NCBI RefSeq assembly: GCF_000230835.1
Contig: NZ_CM001240.1
Span: 3,607,779-3,671,778, forward strand
DNA: 64,000 nt
DNA from: Clostridium sp. DL-VIII
Lineage (GTDB): Bacteria; Bacillota; Clostridia; Clostridiales; Clostridiaceae
Direction: 5' to 3'
The notes under the pieces were generated by a model. The model had not been told where the DNA came from. It searched no databases and saw nothing but the letters and a program-made list of their open reading frames with translations. The position numbers and the translations under genes were made by a program. Shown here in pieces: positions 55,480 to 64,000 of this stretch (its first letter is position 1; each line of letters starts with the position of its first letter).

Positions 55480-55890
55480 ATGACATATAAATATACCGAT
55501 GACGACTACTGTGATATTTACGAAAATAAAATTTGTGATAATTGTGGTAAGTGTTTAGAAATAGATGGAATAGATACAAAAGCAATTAAAATAGAAGATA
55601 TCGCTAAAAGCCAGGAGCAAAACGAGCTATTAGAAGAAGAATTTTTAAATGATTTAAAATCCTCTTTAGATAAGGATGAACTAAGCGAAATTGATGAAGA
55701 AAGTCTTGATTTAAAAGATATATATGCTAAGTACGGAAAATCTTCAGATAAGATTATTGATGATGAAGATGACTATGTTGATGCTTTTGAACATATAGAA
55801 TACTTAGATGGAATGGATATAGATATAGATGAAGCGACCGAAGAACTGTATCCTGGAGTTAGAAGACTCAGAAATAAAATTCAAGAATAA
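55480..55890 (+). CDS. Acidic hypothetical protein, 136 aa
   Basis: Starts MTYKYTDDDYCDIYENKICD with a C-x7-C-x2-C-x3-C cluster (C11, C19, C22, C25) that could bind zinc. The rest is highly acidic and helical (LLEEEFLNDLKSSLDKDELS, then VDAFEHIEYLDGMDIDIDEA). I know no function; similar acidic proteins occur in clostridia near sporulation or repair genes. The AACGAGG site is moderate. Confidence 0.6.
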   Translation: MTYKYTDDDYCDIYENKICDNCGKCLEIDGIDTKAIKIEDIAKSQEQNELLEEEFLNDLKSSLDKDELSEIDEESLDLKDIYAKYGKSSDKIIDDEDDYVDAFEHIEYLDGMDIDIDEATEELYPGVRRLRNKIQE

Positions 55891-55961
55891 TCCTATGAAT
55901 AGATTTTCGTTTTTTTCACATAATAATTACGTAATAACTTCGATAGAAAGGGTGATTTATT

Positions 55962-56627
55962 ATGAGACGAAAATTTATTTTAGCATTTATGCTATTTTCA
56001 ATTCTTTTATTCTCAATATCATTATTTGGATGTGGTGATATTAGGGATCATCTAAGAAATAGAACTAATTTTACAAGATTAGACACTACAGATGGTGCTA
56101 ATAATAATAATATAAATACACCTCGGGGTGGCAATGGTAATAATTCTGCAAATTTGCAAGACGGCACTAATGGAAGCAGAACAAATACCGGGGGAAGCTC
56201 AACTGGTTCCAATGGAACAGGAACAAATAACACAGGCGCTACAGATGGAACTAATAATATGCAATTCGCCACTGATACTATGAAATACGGACCTGAGAAT
56301 TTTAAAAATGATATTTCAAATGCTGGTTATAAAGTTATAGAACTTCCTAATTCTAAAGTTGATTATTTTAAAGGTAACGAAACAGATTATAAATTAGGAG
56401 GAGATACAGTAAGACTCTATGAATATAATACAGTTGGAGATTTAGATGCAGATATTAACAGAATTTCATCTGATGGAATGACTATTAGTGGGACTAAAGC
56501 GAATTATACCGCAACTAATAAGCCTCATTATTATAGAAAAGGAAATACCCTTATAGTTTATGAAGGTAATGAGCCTGCATATATTGATGAATTTGGAAGA
56601 TTGTATGGAAATACATTAAGGCCATGA
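55962..56627 (+). CDS. Lipoprotein with Asn/Gly/Thr-rich linker
   Basis: A signal peptide MRRKFILAFMLFSILLFSIS ending in SLFGC (lipobox, Cys at 24) anchors it outside the membrane. A low-complexity Asn/Thr/Gly linker covers about residues 45-105. A C-terminal domain follows, with DTMKYGPENFKNDISNAGYK and VRLYEYNTVGDLDADINRIS. No known family recognised; possibly germination- or envelope-related. The site AAAGGGTG is fair. Confidence 0.7.
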   Translation: MRRKFILAFMLFSILLFSISLFGCGDIRDHLRNRTNFTRLDTTDGANNNNINTPRGGNGNNSANLQDGTNGSRTNTGGSSTGSNGTGTNNTGATDGTNNMQFATDTMKYGPENFKNDISNAGYKVIELPNSKVDYFKGNETDYKLGGDTVRLYEYNTVGDLDADINRISSDGMTISGTKANYTATNKPHYYRKGNTLIVYEGNEPAYIDEFGRLYGNTLRP

Positions 56628-56643
56628 TAATATTCAAATAAAA

Positions 56644-56686
56644 AATTAAAAAGGTTACTATTTTACAAATAGTAATCTTTTTAATT
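56644..56686. terminator. Terminator
   Basis: AATTAAAAAGGTTACTATTT pairs with AAATAGTAATCTTTTTAATT around TAC. Confidence 0.88.
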
Positions 56687-56779
56687 ATAAAATTTTTGCA
56701 AAAAATAAATAGGAGAGAGTAGATAGGAGAGTTATCCTAAATTCTCGGTCTTTATAATATTGCGTAACTATATGATTTT

Positions 56780-57769
56780 TTATAATTTTGAAAGTGGATT
56801 TGATTTTACAGCATCTCTTAACGAATCATCATCAACATGAGTGTAAATTTGTGTGGTTGAGATGTTAGTGTGTCCTAGAATGCTCTGCAAACTTCTTATA
56901 TCTACATTTCCGTACTTATACATTAAAGTAGCAGCTGTATGACGTAATTTATGAGGGGTGTATTTATCATCAGTTAATCCAGCATTAGTTATATGTTTTT
57001 TTATCATAATTTCAACAGTTCGTTTATTTATTGGAACATTTCTAGAAGATAAGAAAAGAAATTTTTTATTATCCGAAGATGCCTTTGAATCATTTCTAAC
57101 CTTTAGATAATTTGCTAAAGCCTTTAGACACGCATCATTTAAATAAACAGTTCTTTCTTTGTTCCCTTTACCTATAATAGTAAGTGTATCATCTCTGATT
57201 TTATCAAGTTGAATGCTGCAGAGTTCCGAAAGTCTCATTCCGCAATTTAGGAAGAAAGTTAGTATGCAATAATCTCTGTGATAATTCTTATCTTCCTTAT
57301 TCAAAGATTCTAAAAGATGAATGCTTTGATTTAAGGTAAGATATACTGGATGACGTTTATTTATTTTAGGAGATTCTAATTCTAAAGCTGGATTTTCAGT
57401 AATTATCTTTGCTTTTCCGAAAAGAAATTTAAAAAAAGACTTTAAAGTTGCAACCTTTCTAGCTCTAGCATAGGAACTGTTATCTCTATATTTTTCTGTG
57501 AAGGAGAGAAAAGCATATAAATCCCTAAGCTTTATGGCTTTTAAAAACTCTGAATCTATAACACTTATATCTATGTCCTCAAATTCTATAGATTCAGAGT
57601 TCACCTTGCCTTTGTAGATCATCATAAATCTAAAGAATACAGTTAAGTCAATTCTGTAACCATCTATGGTATTTATTGATGTGCTTCTGATCGTTTCTAA
57701 GTAATTTAAAAAATCAACTAAACTTTCTGGTAAATTATTATTTTGAAGAACTTGAATATCATATTTCAT
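56780..57769 (-). CDS. Tyrosine recombinase, XerC/XerD-like
   Basis: 329 residues, slightly longer than Xer (about 298-310). All six catalytic residues are present: Arg179 (GMRLSELC), Lys201 (IGKGNKERTVYL), His273/Arg276 (HKLRHTAA), His300 (LGHTNIS), Tyr309 (TTQIYTHV). The N-terminal SAM-like core-binding domain is normal. It resolves chromosome dimers or acts in an element; the latter seems less likely because no attachment site or element genes adjoin it. AGGTG site. Confidence 0.88.
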   Translation of the reverse strand: MKYDIQVLQNNNLPESLVDFLNYLETIRSTSINTIDGYRIDLTVFFRFMMIYKGKVNSESIEFEDIDISVIDSEFLKAIKLRDLYAFLSFTEKYRDNSSYARARKVATLKSFFKFLFGKAKIITENPALELESPKINKRHPVYLTLNQSIHLLESLNKEDKNYHRDYCILTFFLNCGMRLSELCSIQLDKIRDDTLTIIGKGNKERTVYLNDACLKALANYLKVRNDSKASSDNKKFLFLSSRNVPINKRTVEIMIKKHITNAGLTDDKYTPHKLRHTAATLMYKYGNVDIRSLQSILGHTNISTTQIYTHVDDDSLRDAVKSNPLSKL

Positions 57770-58383
57770 ATTTTCACCTGTGTTTTTATAAATTAAAAAG
57801 CAACAAACGTTTGCTATAAAACAAATAGTTGGCTTTATAGCTGGAACTTTGTACTAATTTAAAAATATTATATCAAATTTCATAAATTAATGCAATTATT
57901 TCGCTAAATGTATATTTAGCGAAATAATATTTGAGATTTTTTCTTTATTTTTTATACTTTTATTTTATTAATGTATAATTTTTAAGCTGCAAATTTTCAA
58001 ATCTTATTTGCCAAGCTTATTTTAAATAAAAAATATCAATTATTTTATATCGAATAATCATTCAGATCATATATGTTATAACGAACTTATTTACATCGAT
58101 TCATATGACTTTGATTTTAATATGGATTCTGACAAAATTTAAAATTTGAAAATCACTTTATGTTAAGAAACTTACTTTTAATTTACTTTAAAATTTTATG
58201 TTTGTTATTTGACCGTTAATTAATATCTACGAAAAAATACATATATTATTTACTTTTAGTATCTCTTTGTTAAAATACTATATTTATCATGAAAGATTCT
58301 ATTAATACACAGAAATTACCATAGCATTATGTGATATAATATACTAAGTAATATTTTAACATTCAAGGAGGACTCTCGTACAT
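57770..58383. other. 614-base gene-free stretch
   Basis: No gene in either strand. It contains CAAACGTTTG (57804-57813), a perfect 15-bp stem ATTATTTCGCTAAAT/ATTTAGCGAAATAAT with loop GTAT (57895-57928), and the GGAGGAC site and a TATAAT for ybaK near 58335. The hairpin may be a terminator or an operator. Nothing else recognised. Confidence 0.5.
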
Positions 58384-58863
58384 ATGGCTAAAGAATCTAA
58401 AACTAATGCTATGAGACTTTTGGATAGCTATCAAATAACATATTCAACTCATAGCTATGAAAATAAAGATGGTAAAATAGATGGAGTTGCAGTTGCGCAT
58501 AAAATAGATAAAGATGTTAATCAGGTATTTAAAACTTTAGTAACGCAAGGTCATTCTAAAGAATTCTATGTTTTTGTTATCCCTGTGAGTGAAGAATTAG
58601 ATATGAAGAAAGCTGGAAAGGCAGCTGGTGAAAAAAGTATCGAAATGATTCACGTTAAAGATATAAATAAAATTACAGGTTACATTAGAGGTGGATGTTC
58701 CCCACTTGGAATGAAAAAAGTTTTTAAGACTTTTATACAAGAAGACGCACTTTTGTTTGATACAATTGTATTTAGCGGTGGTAAAATAGGAGCTCAAATT
58801 GAAATGAACCCAAATGAACTTACTAAAGTGATTCCTTGCTCATTTATAGATATAATTAAATAA
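58384..58863 (+). CDS. ybaK: Cys-tRNA(Pro)/Cys-tRNA(Cys) deacylase YbaK-like
   Basis: 159 residues: MRLLDSYQITYSTHSYENKD at the start, VFKTLVTQGHSKEFYVFVIP, MKKAGKAAGEKSIEMIHVKD and GYIRGGCSPLGMKK. These are YbaK/EbsC motifs; the protein removes cysteine mischarged on tRNAPro. GGAGGAC is present. Single gene. Confidence 0.92.
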   Translation: MAKESKTNAMRLLDSYQITYSTHSYENKDGKIDGVAVAHKIDKDVNQVFKTLVTQGHSKEFYVFVIPVSEELDMKKAGKAAGEKSIEMIHVKDINKITGYIRGGCSPLGMKKVFKTFIQEDALLFDTIVFSGGKIGAQIEMNPNELTKVIPCSFIDIIK

Positions 58864-58975
58864 AGAAAAAGTAAATTTTTTAGCAACCCACTCTCCTATT
58901 ATTATGACTTGCGCTGATTCAATGATATATGAAATAAATGCTTCCGGTATTAACCTATATTACTCAAAAAACAAT

Positions 58976-59032
58976 AAATCGTCTGCGTAGTTTGAAGTTT
59001 ACATTCTACTTAAAAACTGCGCAGACGATTTT
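58976..59032. terminator. Bidirectional terminator
   Basis: AAATCGTCTGCGTAGTTT pairs with AAACTGCGCAGACGATTT around a 20-base loop, between ybaK and miaB. Confidence 0.85.
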
Positions 59033-59044
59033 AAATTTACTTTT

Positions 59045-60409
59045 CTATATCACTTCTCCAATTAATGAGAACGAATTTGCCTTAACTATTTTTACATTTA
59101 CTAATTTTCCTATTAGGTCTTCCCCACCTTCAAAATTTACAAGTCTACCATTTCTGGTTCTACCCATTAATTTTGACTCATCATTTTTGCTAGTGCCTTC
59201 AACTAGAACTTCGTAAATTTTTCCTTCTGCTTCCTTGTTCCCTTTTGCAATACCGCTATTTACAACCTCTACTAGCCTATTGAATCTTTCATGCTTAACA
59301 TCGTCAGAAATTTGGTTTTCCATTTTGTCTGCTGGAGTATGGTTCCTCCTTGAATAAATAAATGTGAATGCAGCATCATATTGAACTTCTTTAGCTAACT
59401 CCAGTGTCTCATTAAAGTCTTCTTCAGTTTCCCCTGGGAAACCTACAATTATATCTGTAGAGAAAGTTACATCTGGAATTTCTTCTCTTATTTTTTTAGC
59501 TAATTCAATATATTGTTCTTTAGTGTAATGTCTATTCATTTCTTTTAAAATTCTGTTTGATCCACTTTGTACTGGCAAATGAATTTGTTCGCAAACTTTA
59601 TCGCAATCTCTTATAGCATAAACTACATCTAAAGTTAAATCCTTAGGATGAGAAGTCATAAATCTTATTCTTTCAATACCTTCTATTTCATTTACTTTTC
59701 TTAAAAGATCAGCAAAAGTTATATTTTCATCTGATCCCTTTCCATATGAATTAACATTTTGACCTAAAAGAGTTACTTCTTTATAACCATTTGCAACCAT
59801 CTCTTTAATTTCATTTATTATATCTTCAGATTTTCTGCTTCTTTCTCTGCCTCTAACATAAGGCACTATACAGTATGTACAAAAATTATTACATCCATAC
59901 ATTATAGTTACAAATCCTTTAACAGCACTTTTTCTATCTATAGGAATTCCTTCTACTATTTCAGTCTCCTTATTAATAATTTCCTTGATTTGTACACCCT
60001 CAGTTTTTACTCTGTTTAGATATTCAGGAAATTTATACGAATTGTGAGTACCGAATATTATGTTAACATAAGGAAATCTCTTTAAGATTTCGTCTGCCAT
60101 TCCTTTTTGCTGCATCATACATCCACAAATACCTATAACTAAATCTGGATTTTTTTCTTTTTGCTTTTTTAATGCTCCAAGGTTACCAAAAACCTTATTT
60201 TCTGCATTTTCTCTAACACAGCAAGTATTAAATATTATTATAGATGCTTCATCTCTATTTTCTGTGCTTTCATATCCCATTATTTTAAGCATAGCTGAAA
60301 GTTTTTCTGAATCTTCTTCATTCATTTGACATCCATACGTTTGTATAAAGAAGAATTTTCTTTCATCATTAATTTTTTCATTAGTTAATTGTTCTATATC
60401 AAAGTTCAT
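59045..60409 (-). CDS. miaB: tRNA-2-methylthio-N6-isopentenyladenosine synthase (MiaB)
   Basis: 454 residues. Upper [4Fe-4S] cluster cysteines C27 (YGCQMN), C63 (TCCVRE) and C97 (ICGCMMQ); radical-SAM C173-x3-C177-x2-C180 ([10 protein letters not shown]); then [26 protein letters not shown] and a C-terminal TRAM domain from ~380. It adds the methylthio group to the isopentenyl-A37 made by MiaA (51200-52129). GGAGG site. Confidence 0.97.
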   Translation of the reverse strand: MNFDIEQLTNEKINDERKFFFIQTYGCQMNEEDSEKLSAMLKIMGYESTENRDEASIIIFNTCCVRENAENKVFGNLGALKKQKEKNPDLVIGICGCMMQQKGMADEILKRFPYVNIIFGTHNSYKFPEYLNRVKTEGVQIKEIINKETEIVEGIPIDRKSAVKGFVTIMYGCNNFCTYCIVPYVRGRERSRKSEDIINEIKEMVANGYKEVTLLGQNVNSYGKGSDENITFADLLRKVNEIEGIERIRFMTSHPKDLTLDVVYAIRDCDKVCEQIHLPVQSGSNRILKEMNRHYTKEQYIELAKKIREEIPDVTFSTDIIVGFPGETEEDFNETLELAKEVQYDAAFTFIYSRRNHTPADKMENQISDDVKHERFNRLVEVVNSGIAKGNKEAEGKIYEVLVEGTSKNDESKLMGRTRNGRLVNFEGGEDLIGKLVNVKIVKANSFSLIGEVI

Positions 60410-60497
60410 TATTGTTCCTCCGTTTAAAAATCAAGTTCCATAGTATTATATCAAATTATAATTACAAAAGAAAGAGTTGAATTATATAGATGATTAA

Positions 60498-60525
60498 GGG
60501 GCTACACATTACTTTATAGCCCCGC
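60498..60525. repeat. Hairpin between the acetyltransferase and miaB
   Basis: GGGGCTA / TAGCCCC around a 14-base loop; no clear T-run, perhaps a weak terminator for the leftward acetyltransferase. Confidence 0.5.
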
Positions 60526-60533
60526 TTTATATT

Positions 60534-61403
60534 CTAGTGAATGTCTTTATACCAACTTATAAAAGATTGATGTTCTCTAAATCCAATTTTATTATATAAA
60601 GACAATGCCTTTTCATTACTCTTTTCAACTCTAATGTATACATTTTTAATAGAATTTTTATGACAAAGATCAATTAAATATCTAACAAGTTTTTCTCCAT
60701 ATCCCTTTTGCCTATATCCATCAAGTATCCCAACATTAACAATTGTATATAAACCTTTGTTTAAAATAACCTGACCATATCCAACGGCTTGTCCATTAGT
60801 GTTGCAAACAAAAACTCCAAAACCGCTTAAATAATAATCTTCGTCCTCTTCTCTACAAACGTCTTCTACAGTTAATGGAATTCTATTCTTTTCACTAAAA
60901 ACTGAATTTTGGATTTTACATCTCAACTCTTCATCCTGTCCTTCTACAAAATGTTTAAATACACATCTGTTATTATTAAATCCATTACATTGATTACTTG
61001 TTCTTAACTTCATTAATATATGTTTGGAATTTACATTAAAGTTCAATTTCTTCATTATATAAGATGCTTTTGAATTAGCTAACATATCAAACTTAAAAGC
61101 ATTAATATTAAAAAAAGATAATATTTTACTACTAATCAAGTCCATATACTCATCCTTTAAATAAATTGCATAAATATTGGAGAATTCTTTATTAGACGGA
61201 TTTTCATACCAAATGTACCCTATATACTCATCCTTAAACTTAAATAATTTAATTTGTTTTCTTATAAGATATTTTATTATAAATGATTCATCATCATAAA
61301 TTTCAAAAAAATTTTTATCGCATATATAAGCATCTTCACTTGTCTTATACAAATTCCTAAAATGCTCTATATTAAAAAAAGATAATTTTTCTAAAAAGAC
61401 CAT
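60534..61403 (-). CDS. Two-domain GNAT acetyltransferase
   Basis: 289 residues. The C-terminal ~130 hold the acetyl-CoA fold: VFVCNTNGQAVGYGQVILN, YTIVNVGILDGYRQKGYGEK (the Q-x-x-G-x-G loop), then NSIKNVYIRVEKSNEKALSL and YNKIGFREHQSFISWYKD. The N-terminal half is a degenerate GNAT-like domain. Substrate not predictable. The start M has a weak site. Confidence 0.85.
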   Translation of the reverse strand: MVFLEKLSFFNIEHFRNLYKTSEDAYICDKNFFEIYDDESFIIKYLIRKQIKLFKFKDEYIGYIWYENPSNKEFSNIYAIYLKDEYMDLISSKILSFFNINAFKFDMLANSKASYIMKKLNFNVNSKHILMKLRTSNQCNGFNNNRCVFKHFVEGQDEELRCKIQNSVFSEKNRIPLTVEDVCREEDEDYYLSGFGVFVCNTNGQAVGYGQVILNKGLYTIVNVGILDGYRQKGYGEKLVRYLIDLCHKNSIKNVYIRVEKSNEKALSLYNKIGFREHQSFISWYKDIH

Positions 61404-61577
61404 AATATTTCCTCATTTCACCCAGTTATAAATAAATTATAATTCTTATAATAAGTATAGTCAACTTCCTATATAGCTTAATAGCATATTAATTTTACGT
61501 TAAAATATCAAAAGAAATATAAGTAGTAAGTCCCAGTATAAATTTTGTTTAATATAATATACTAAATACACTAGGAA

Positions 61578-61610
61578 AAAATGCTTCCTTCATAAAATTG
61601 AAGGAAGCAA
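61578..61610 (-). terminator. Terminator for the next leftward gene
   Basis: GCTTCCTTC / GAAGGAAGC; leftward it reads into a T-run (ATTTTTTCC). Confidence 0.85.
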
Positions 61611-61653
61611 AATATTTTATCTAGCAACAAGAACTAGTTTGCGCTAATATTTT

Positions 61654-61824
61654 CTAACACCATCTGCTTTTAGAAACTTGTGGTTTTTTGATTTTTCCTT
61701 CAAACCCTTTAACTGTATAATGTTCAGTTAATGCATTTGGATCATATGAAATATATCCTCCTTGATAATCAATATAATTATCATTCATCTTATTAGTAGT
61801 ATGTCCTTTATTTACATTACTCAT
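61654..61824 (-). CDS. Small hydrophilic protein, 56 aa
   Basis: MSNVNKGHTTNKMNDNYIDY is followed by QGGYISYDPNALTEHYTVKG and a basic end KKPQVSKSRWC. AAAGGAGTG precedes the ATG. Tyr- and Asn-rich; I do not know the family. Its terminator and ribosome site argue that it is real although short. Confidence 0.6.
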   Translation of the reverse strand: MSNVNKGHTTNKMNDNYIDYQGGYISYDPNALTEHYTVKGFEGKIKKPQVSKSRWC

Positions 61825-61876
61825 AATATCCACACTCCTTTTTTAGTTAAAGTAGTATTATATTATAGTAAAACTA

Positions 61877-62113
61877 CTATTTTGAGGTCGAAGTCCATTG
61901 ATTATTTCCTTCACTTTTTTCATTTTTACGAGTAGATTCGTCTTTATCATAAGTACGTGGTACAGAACTCCACTCATTATCTCCAGCACTCTTTTGATTT
62001 GAATTGACACTCCTGCTGCCTGTGGAACATTTACTGTTTAAATCACTATGCTTAGTCGATACCGAATTTAAGCTTTGAAAATTTTTAAAGTTATTTTCTG
62101 ATTCATTACTCAT
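61877..62113 (-). CDS. Small Ser/Asn-rich protein, 78 aa
   Basis: MSNESENNFKNFQSLNSVST, then a Ser/Thr/Asn/Lys-rich unstructured body containing DNEWSSVPRTY and NNQWTSTSK, two W-S/T repeats. AAAGGAAGTG precedes the ATG; the frame reaching 62131 is not preferred. It resembles the 53-residue protein at 48613-48774 in its MSNE start. Function unknown. Confidence 0.6.
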   Translation of the reverse strand: MSNESENNFKNFQSLNSVSTKHSDLNSKCSTGSRSVNSNQKSAGDNEWSSVPRTYDKDESTRKNEKSEGNNQWTSTSK

Positions 62114-62175
62114 AATAACACTTCCTTTCACAACAATATATTGTGCACTAATGCTTAGTTTTATCCGTATTTATA

Positions 62176-62688
62176 TTATCCTAGTTTTTCATTTTTATCA
62201 TAATCTAGATTATTTAATACCTCTAGAAACATATTATACATTTCTACATTCTTATCTTCATCAGAAAGAATTTTTACACCGAAGCATAAAACTAGCACAA
62301 AATACATTACAAAAAAGAATGGACCTAGTTTCCTTATATAATCATCCATATATGAAAACAAGCCACTTGCTATTAATCCAGCAAAGAATGAGGCTCCAAT
62401 TCCGCAACCGCCACTAGTATACGAACCAAGTTTAGATTTAATAAATATTCTTTCCATGCTTACATTCACTATTTTTTCGTTTTTAAACCATTTCTTCACT
62501 TTATTGTACATAATAAATTTAGTTTTATCTTTATCATTTGTAAATCTTAGTATCATTTTAAAATCATATTTGTATTTTTTCATTATTTCAGGAGTATATA
62601 TTTTATAATCTATAGTATTTTTGCTTTCTATTTTTAGAGTATTTAAGGAATAATTCTTTGTTGTTTTTGCAAGATTATTATTCTTCAT
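62176..62688 (-). CDS. Membrane protein of unknown function, 170 aa
   Basis: An N-terminal cytoplasmic ~100 residues (ALKIESKNTIDYKIYTPEIM-type strands) are followed by GSYTSGGCGIGASFFAGLIA and PFFFVMYFVLVLCFGVKIL, two hydrophobic helices. GGAGG precedes the ATG. No family recognised. Confidence 0.6.
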   Translation of the reverse strand: MKNNNLAKTTKNYSLNTLKIESKNTIDYKIYTPEIMKKYKYDFKMILRFTNDKDKTKFIMYNKVKKWFKNEKIVNVSMERIFIKSKLGSYTSGGCGIGASFFAGLIASGLFSYMDDYIRKLGPFFFVMYFVLVLCFGVKILSDEDKNVEMYNMFLEVLNNLDYDKNEKLG

Positions 62689-62902
62689 TTTAATATTTCC
62701 TCCAAAAACATTAATTATAAATTATTAGTGTTATAATAAAATATTCAAATTATATTGATAAATTACAAGTTTATTTTTACGATTACAGTTTTACCTCAAT
62801 TTTATATAATGGTGAATTTATAATTATGTTTAAATTTTAAAGAGTAGAAGTATTTTAACAAAAAAACTGCTACTCTTTAAATTTACTTATCTTAAAATTT
62901 TA

Positions 62903-63040
62903 TTATTTTTTAGTATTATCTTTAGGTACATATGTAATAGTATCATCATTTCTAAGCCATGCATTTATTAAAGTCTCCGCTGCTCTTGATGCTTGCTCCT
63001 CCGTAAGAGATATTTTCTTCTCATTTGATTTTTCATTCAT
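62903..63040 (-). CDS. Small charged protein, 45 aa
   Basis: MNEKSNEKKISLTEEQASRA, then AAETLINAWLRNDDTITYVP and KDNTKK; one amphipathic helix. AAGGGG lies at a suitable distance from ATG 63040. Too short for confident naming; possibly a spore or regulatory peptide. Confidence 0.5.
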   Translation of the reverse strand: MNEKSNEKKISLTEEQASRAAETLINAWLRNDDTITYVPKDNTKK

Positions 63041-63083
63041 AAAATTCATCCCCTTAAATATTTTATACTGAAAAATATGATAT

Positions 63084-63722
63084 TTACATATTTTGAATTA
63101 ATCTAATAACATAACTAAGTGTGTAAAAATCTCTATCTATCTCATACTTAATATAGTTAAGCCCTTCACTTAAAGTATTCTCATCAAACTTTTCGCCTAA
63201 AATCATCATTGTCAATGTATTTATCTTTCCATCCTTTGTATCAAAGATTCTTGACTTTTTAATAAATTCATTATCCATTAGTCCAAGCACTAGTTTTTCT
63301 AAATCTTCATCTATATTAATATCAGGCATTTCGTCAAAAATACGAATTCCATTTTTAGCTTCACTTATATTTTTAGCCTCAGATAAGTCGCAGCCTACAA
63401 AAAAAGTATTTTTAAATGATGCATCTTTAAAATCTACTCCATCTAAATTAACTCCTTCAAATATAGTGTCTTCAAATTTTGCTTCTTTAAATTTACAACC
63501 TTTTAAATTTGAACCAATAAATTCAGATCCTTTAAAACTGCATCTAAAAAAATTACATTTTTTAAAGTGAGCTCCTCTTAAACTAGCGTAATCAAAATTT
63601 GAATTTGAAAAATTACAATTATAACATTTACTTCTTTTAAGATTTTTATAAATAAAATTTTTATTAGTCTTTTCAGCATTATCATAATAAAAATTTTCTG
63701 GTGCGCTTCTATTTGTTGCCAT
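63084..63722 (-). CDS. Pentapeptide-repeat protein
   Basis: 212 residues. About 15 tandem A(D/N)LxX-type pentapeptides run from ~30 to ~118 (for example CNFSNSNFDYASLRG, CKFKEAKFEDTIFEGVNLDG and VDFKDASFKN), forming a right-handed beta-helix. A helical ~90-residue C-terminal domain follows (EKLVLGLMDNEFIKKSRIF). Qnr/MfpA-type members mimic DNA and protect gyrase, but many others have unknown roles. GGAAGGAAAG precedes the start. Confidence 0.85.
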   Translation of the reverse strand: MATNRSAPENFYYDNAEKTNKNFIYKNLKRSKCYNCNFSNSNFDYASLRGAHFKKCNFFRCSFKGSEFIGSNLKGCKFKEAKFEDTIFEGVNLDGVDFKDASFKNTFFVGCDLSEAKNISEAKNGIRIFDEMPDINIDEDLEKLVLGLMDNEFIKKSRIFDTKDGKINTLTMMILGEKFDENTLSEGLNYIKYEIDRDFYTLSYVIRLIQNM

Positions 63723-63840
63723 TAGCTCTTTCCTTCCATTAATCGAATTGTTGAATTTTCTGATTTAATCCCCTATTTATTTATATATTAGCATACTTTC
63801 ATAAAATTATATATACTAGCATAAATTTAAAAATAACAGA

Positions 63841-63897
63841 ACAACTGCATAGACTTAAAATATGTGTTACAGTCATATTTTAAATTATGCAGTTGTT
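63841..63897. terminator. Long hairpin, probable terminator
   Basis: ACAACTGCATA / TATGCAGTTGT outside and TTAAAATATG / CATATTTTAA inside, with TTT after it. It probably ends the gene that enters from the right edge. Confidence 0.7.
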
Positions 63898-63914
63898 TAA
63901 TGCTTGTTATGTCC

Positions 63915-64000
63915 TTAATATTTATTATTTATGGTTATATCTTTGCCTCTAGAAACTCTTTTTGTTCTTAAATCATCTCGCTCTCTTTCAACGTAAGATT
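63915..64000 (-). CDS. Partial gene cut by the window edge
   Basis: The last 28 codons of a leftward frame, SYVERERDDLRTKRVSRGKD then ITINNKY and TAA. No family can be seen from so little; a hairpin follows, consistent with the end of a real gene. Confidence 0.4.
   Translation of the reverse strand, partial: SYVERERDDLRTKRVSRGKDITINNKY

Noticed and set aside
57895..57928. Perfect hairpin as a Xer dif-like site
   Set aside because: The spacer is 4 bases, not the ~6 expected of dif, and the arms do not resemble known dif half-sites.

Overview
The window is low-GC Firmicutes DNA and looks like Clostridium sensu stricto (cluster I), probably near the C. beijerinckii/C. butyricum group. The signs are AT-rich codon use, strong GGAGG ribosome sites, a clostridial mutS-mutL-miaA-hfq-lexA-miaB block, a GapN-type glyceraldehyde-3-phosphate dehydrogenase, and clostridial small-protein families (YvrJ, DUF1659, DUF2922). 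The genus is inferred from protein character; no rRNA or tRNA gene is visible.

Region 1 (1-30 kb) is mostly accessory. It opens with a phage- or plasmid-like trio (Xre regulator, DnaD-domain protein, DnaB-type helicase). Next come monocistronic genes with terminators: GNAT acetyltransferases, a GH43 glycosidase, small membrane proteins, an adenosine-deaminase-like enzyme, an orphan dehydroquinate-synthase-like gene, AraC, LysR, HxlR and MerR regulators, an EamA transporter, and HIT, 2H-ligase and metallophosphoesterase proteins. Decay is common: a frameshifted nitroreductase, a truncated HTH gene, IS4 and IS91 transposase fragments, a DUF1659 remnant, a yvrJ copy with a stop at codon 2, and another fragment carrying two stops. 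A dispersed module of unknown function (a small sigma factor, two yvrJ copies, DUF1659 and DUF2922) shares a CATATATCC box ahead of its genes.

Region 2 (27-42 kb) has a complete pantothenate operon (panG-type ketopantoate reductase, panB, panC, panD). It is followed by an intact DDE transposase, a large protein joining a degenerate UvrD-like helicase to a LexA-type self-cleaving peptidase, a FetAB-like ABC exporter, an acyltransferase, a chagasin-like protease inhibitor and GapN.

Region 3 (42.5-64 kb) is mainly core genome: mutS, a 2-hydroxyacid dehydrogenase, aat, a methyltransferase, mutL, miaA, hfq, a PLP lyase, lexA (leftward), an fRMsr-type GAF protein, a lipoprotein, a Xer-like recombinase, ybaK and miaB. 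A run of small hydrophilic proteins and a pentapeptide-repeat protein closes the window.

The most notable non-genic feature is a 165-bp palindromic element. Two intact copies, one copy carrying a second inserted repeat, and one degenerate copy lie directly after stop codons. The strongest candidate for a new system is the helicase-S24 fusion, followed by the sigma/YvrJ/DUF1659/DUF2922 module.
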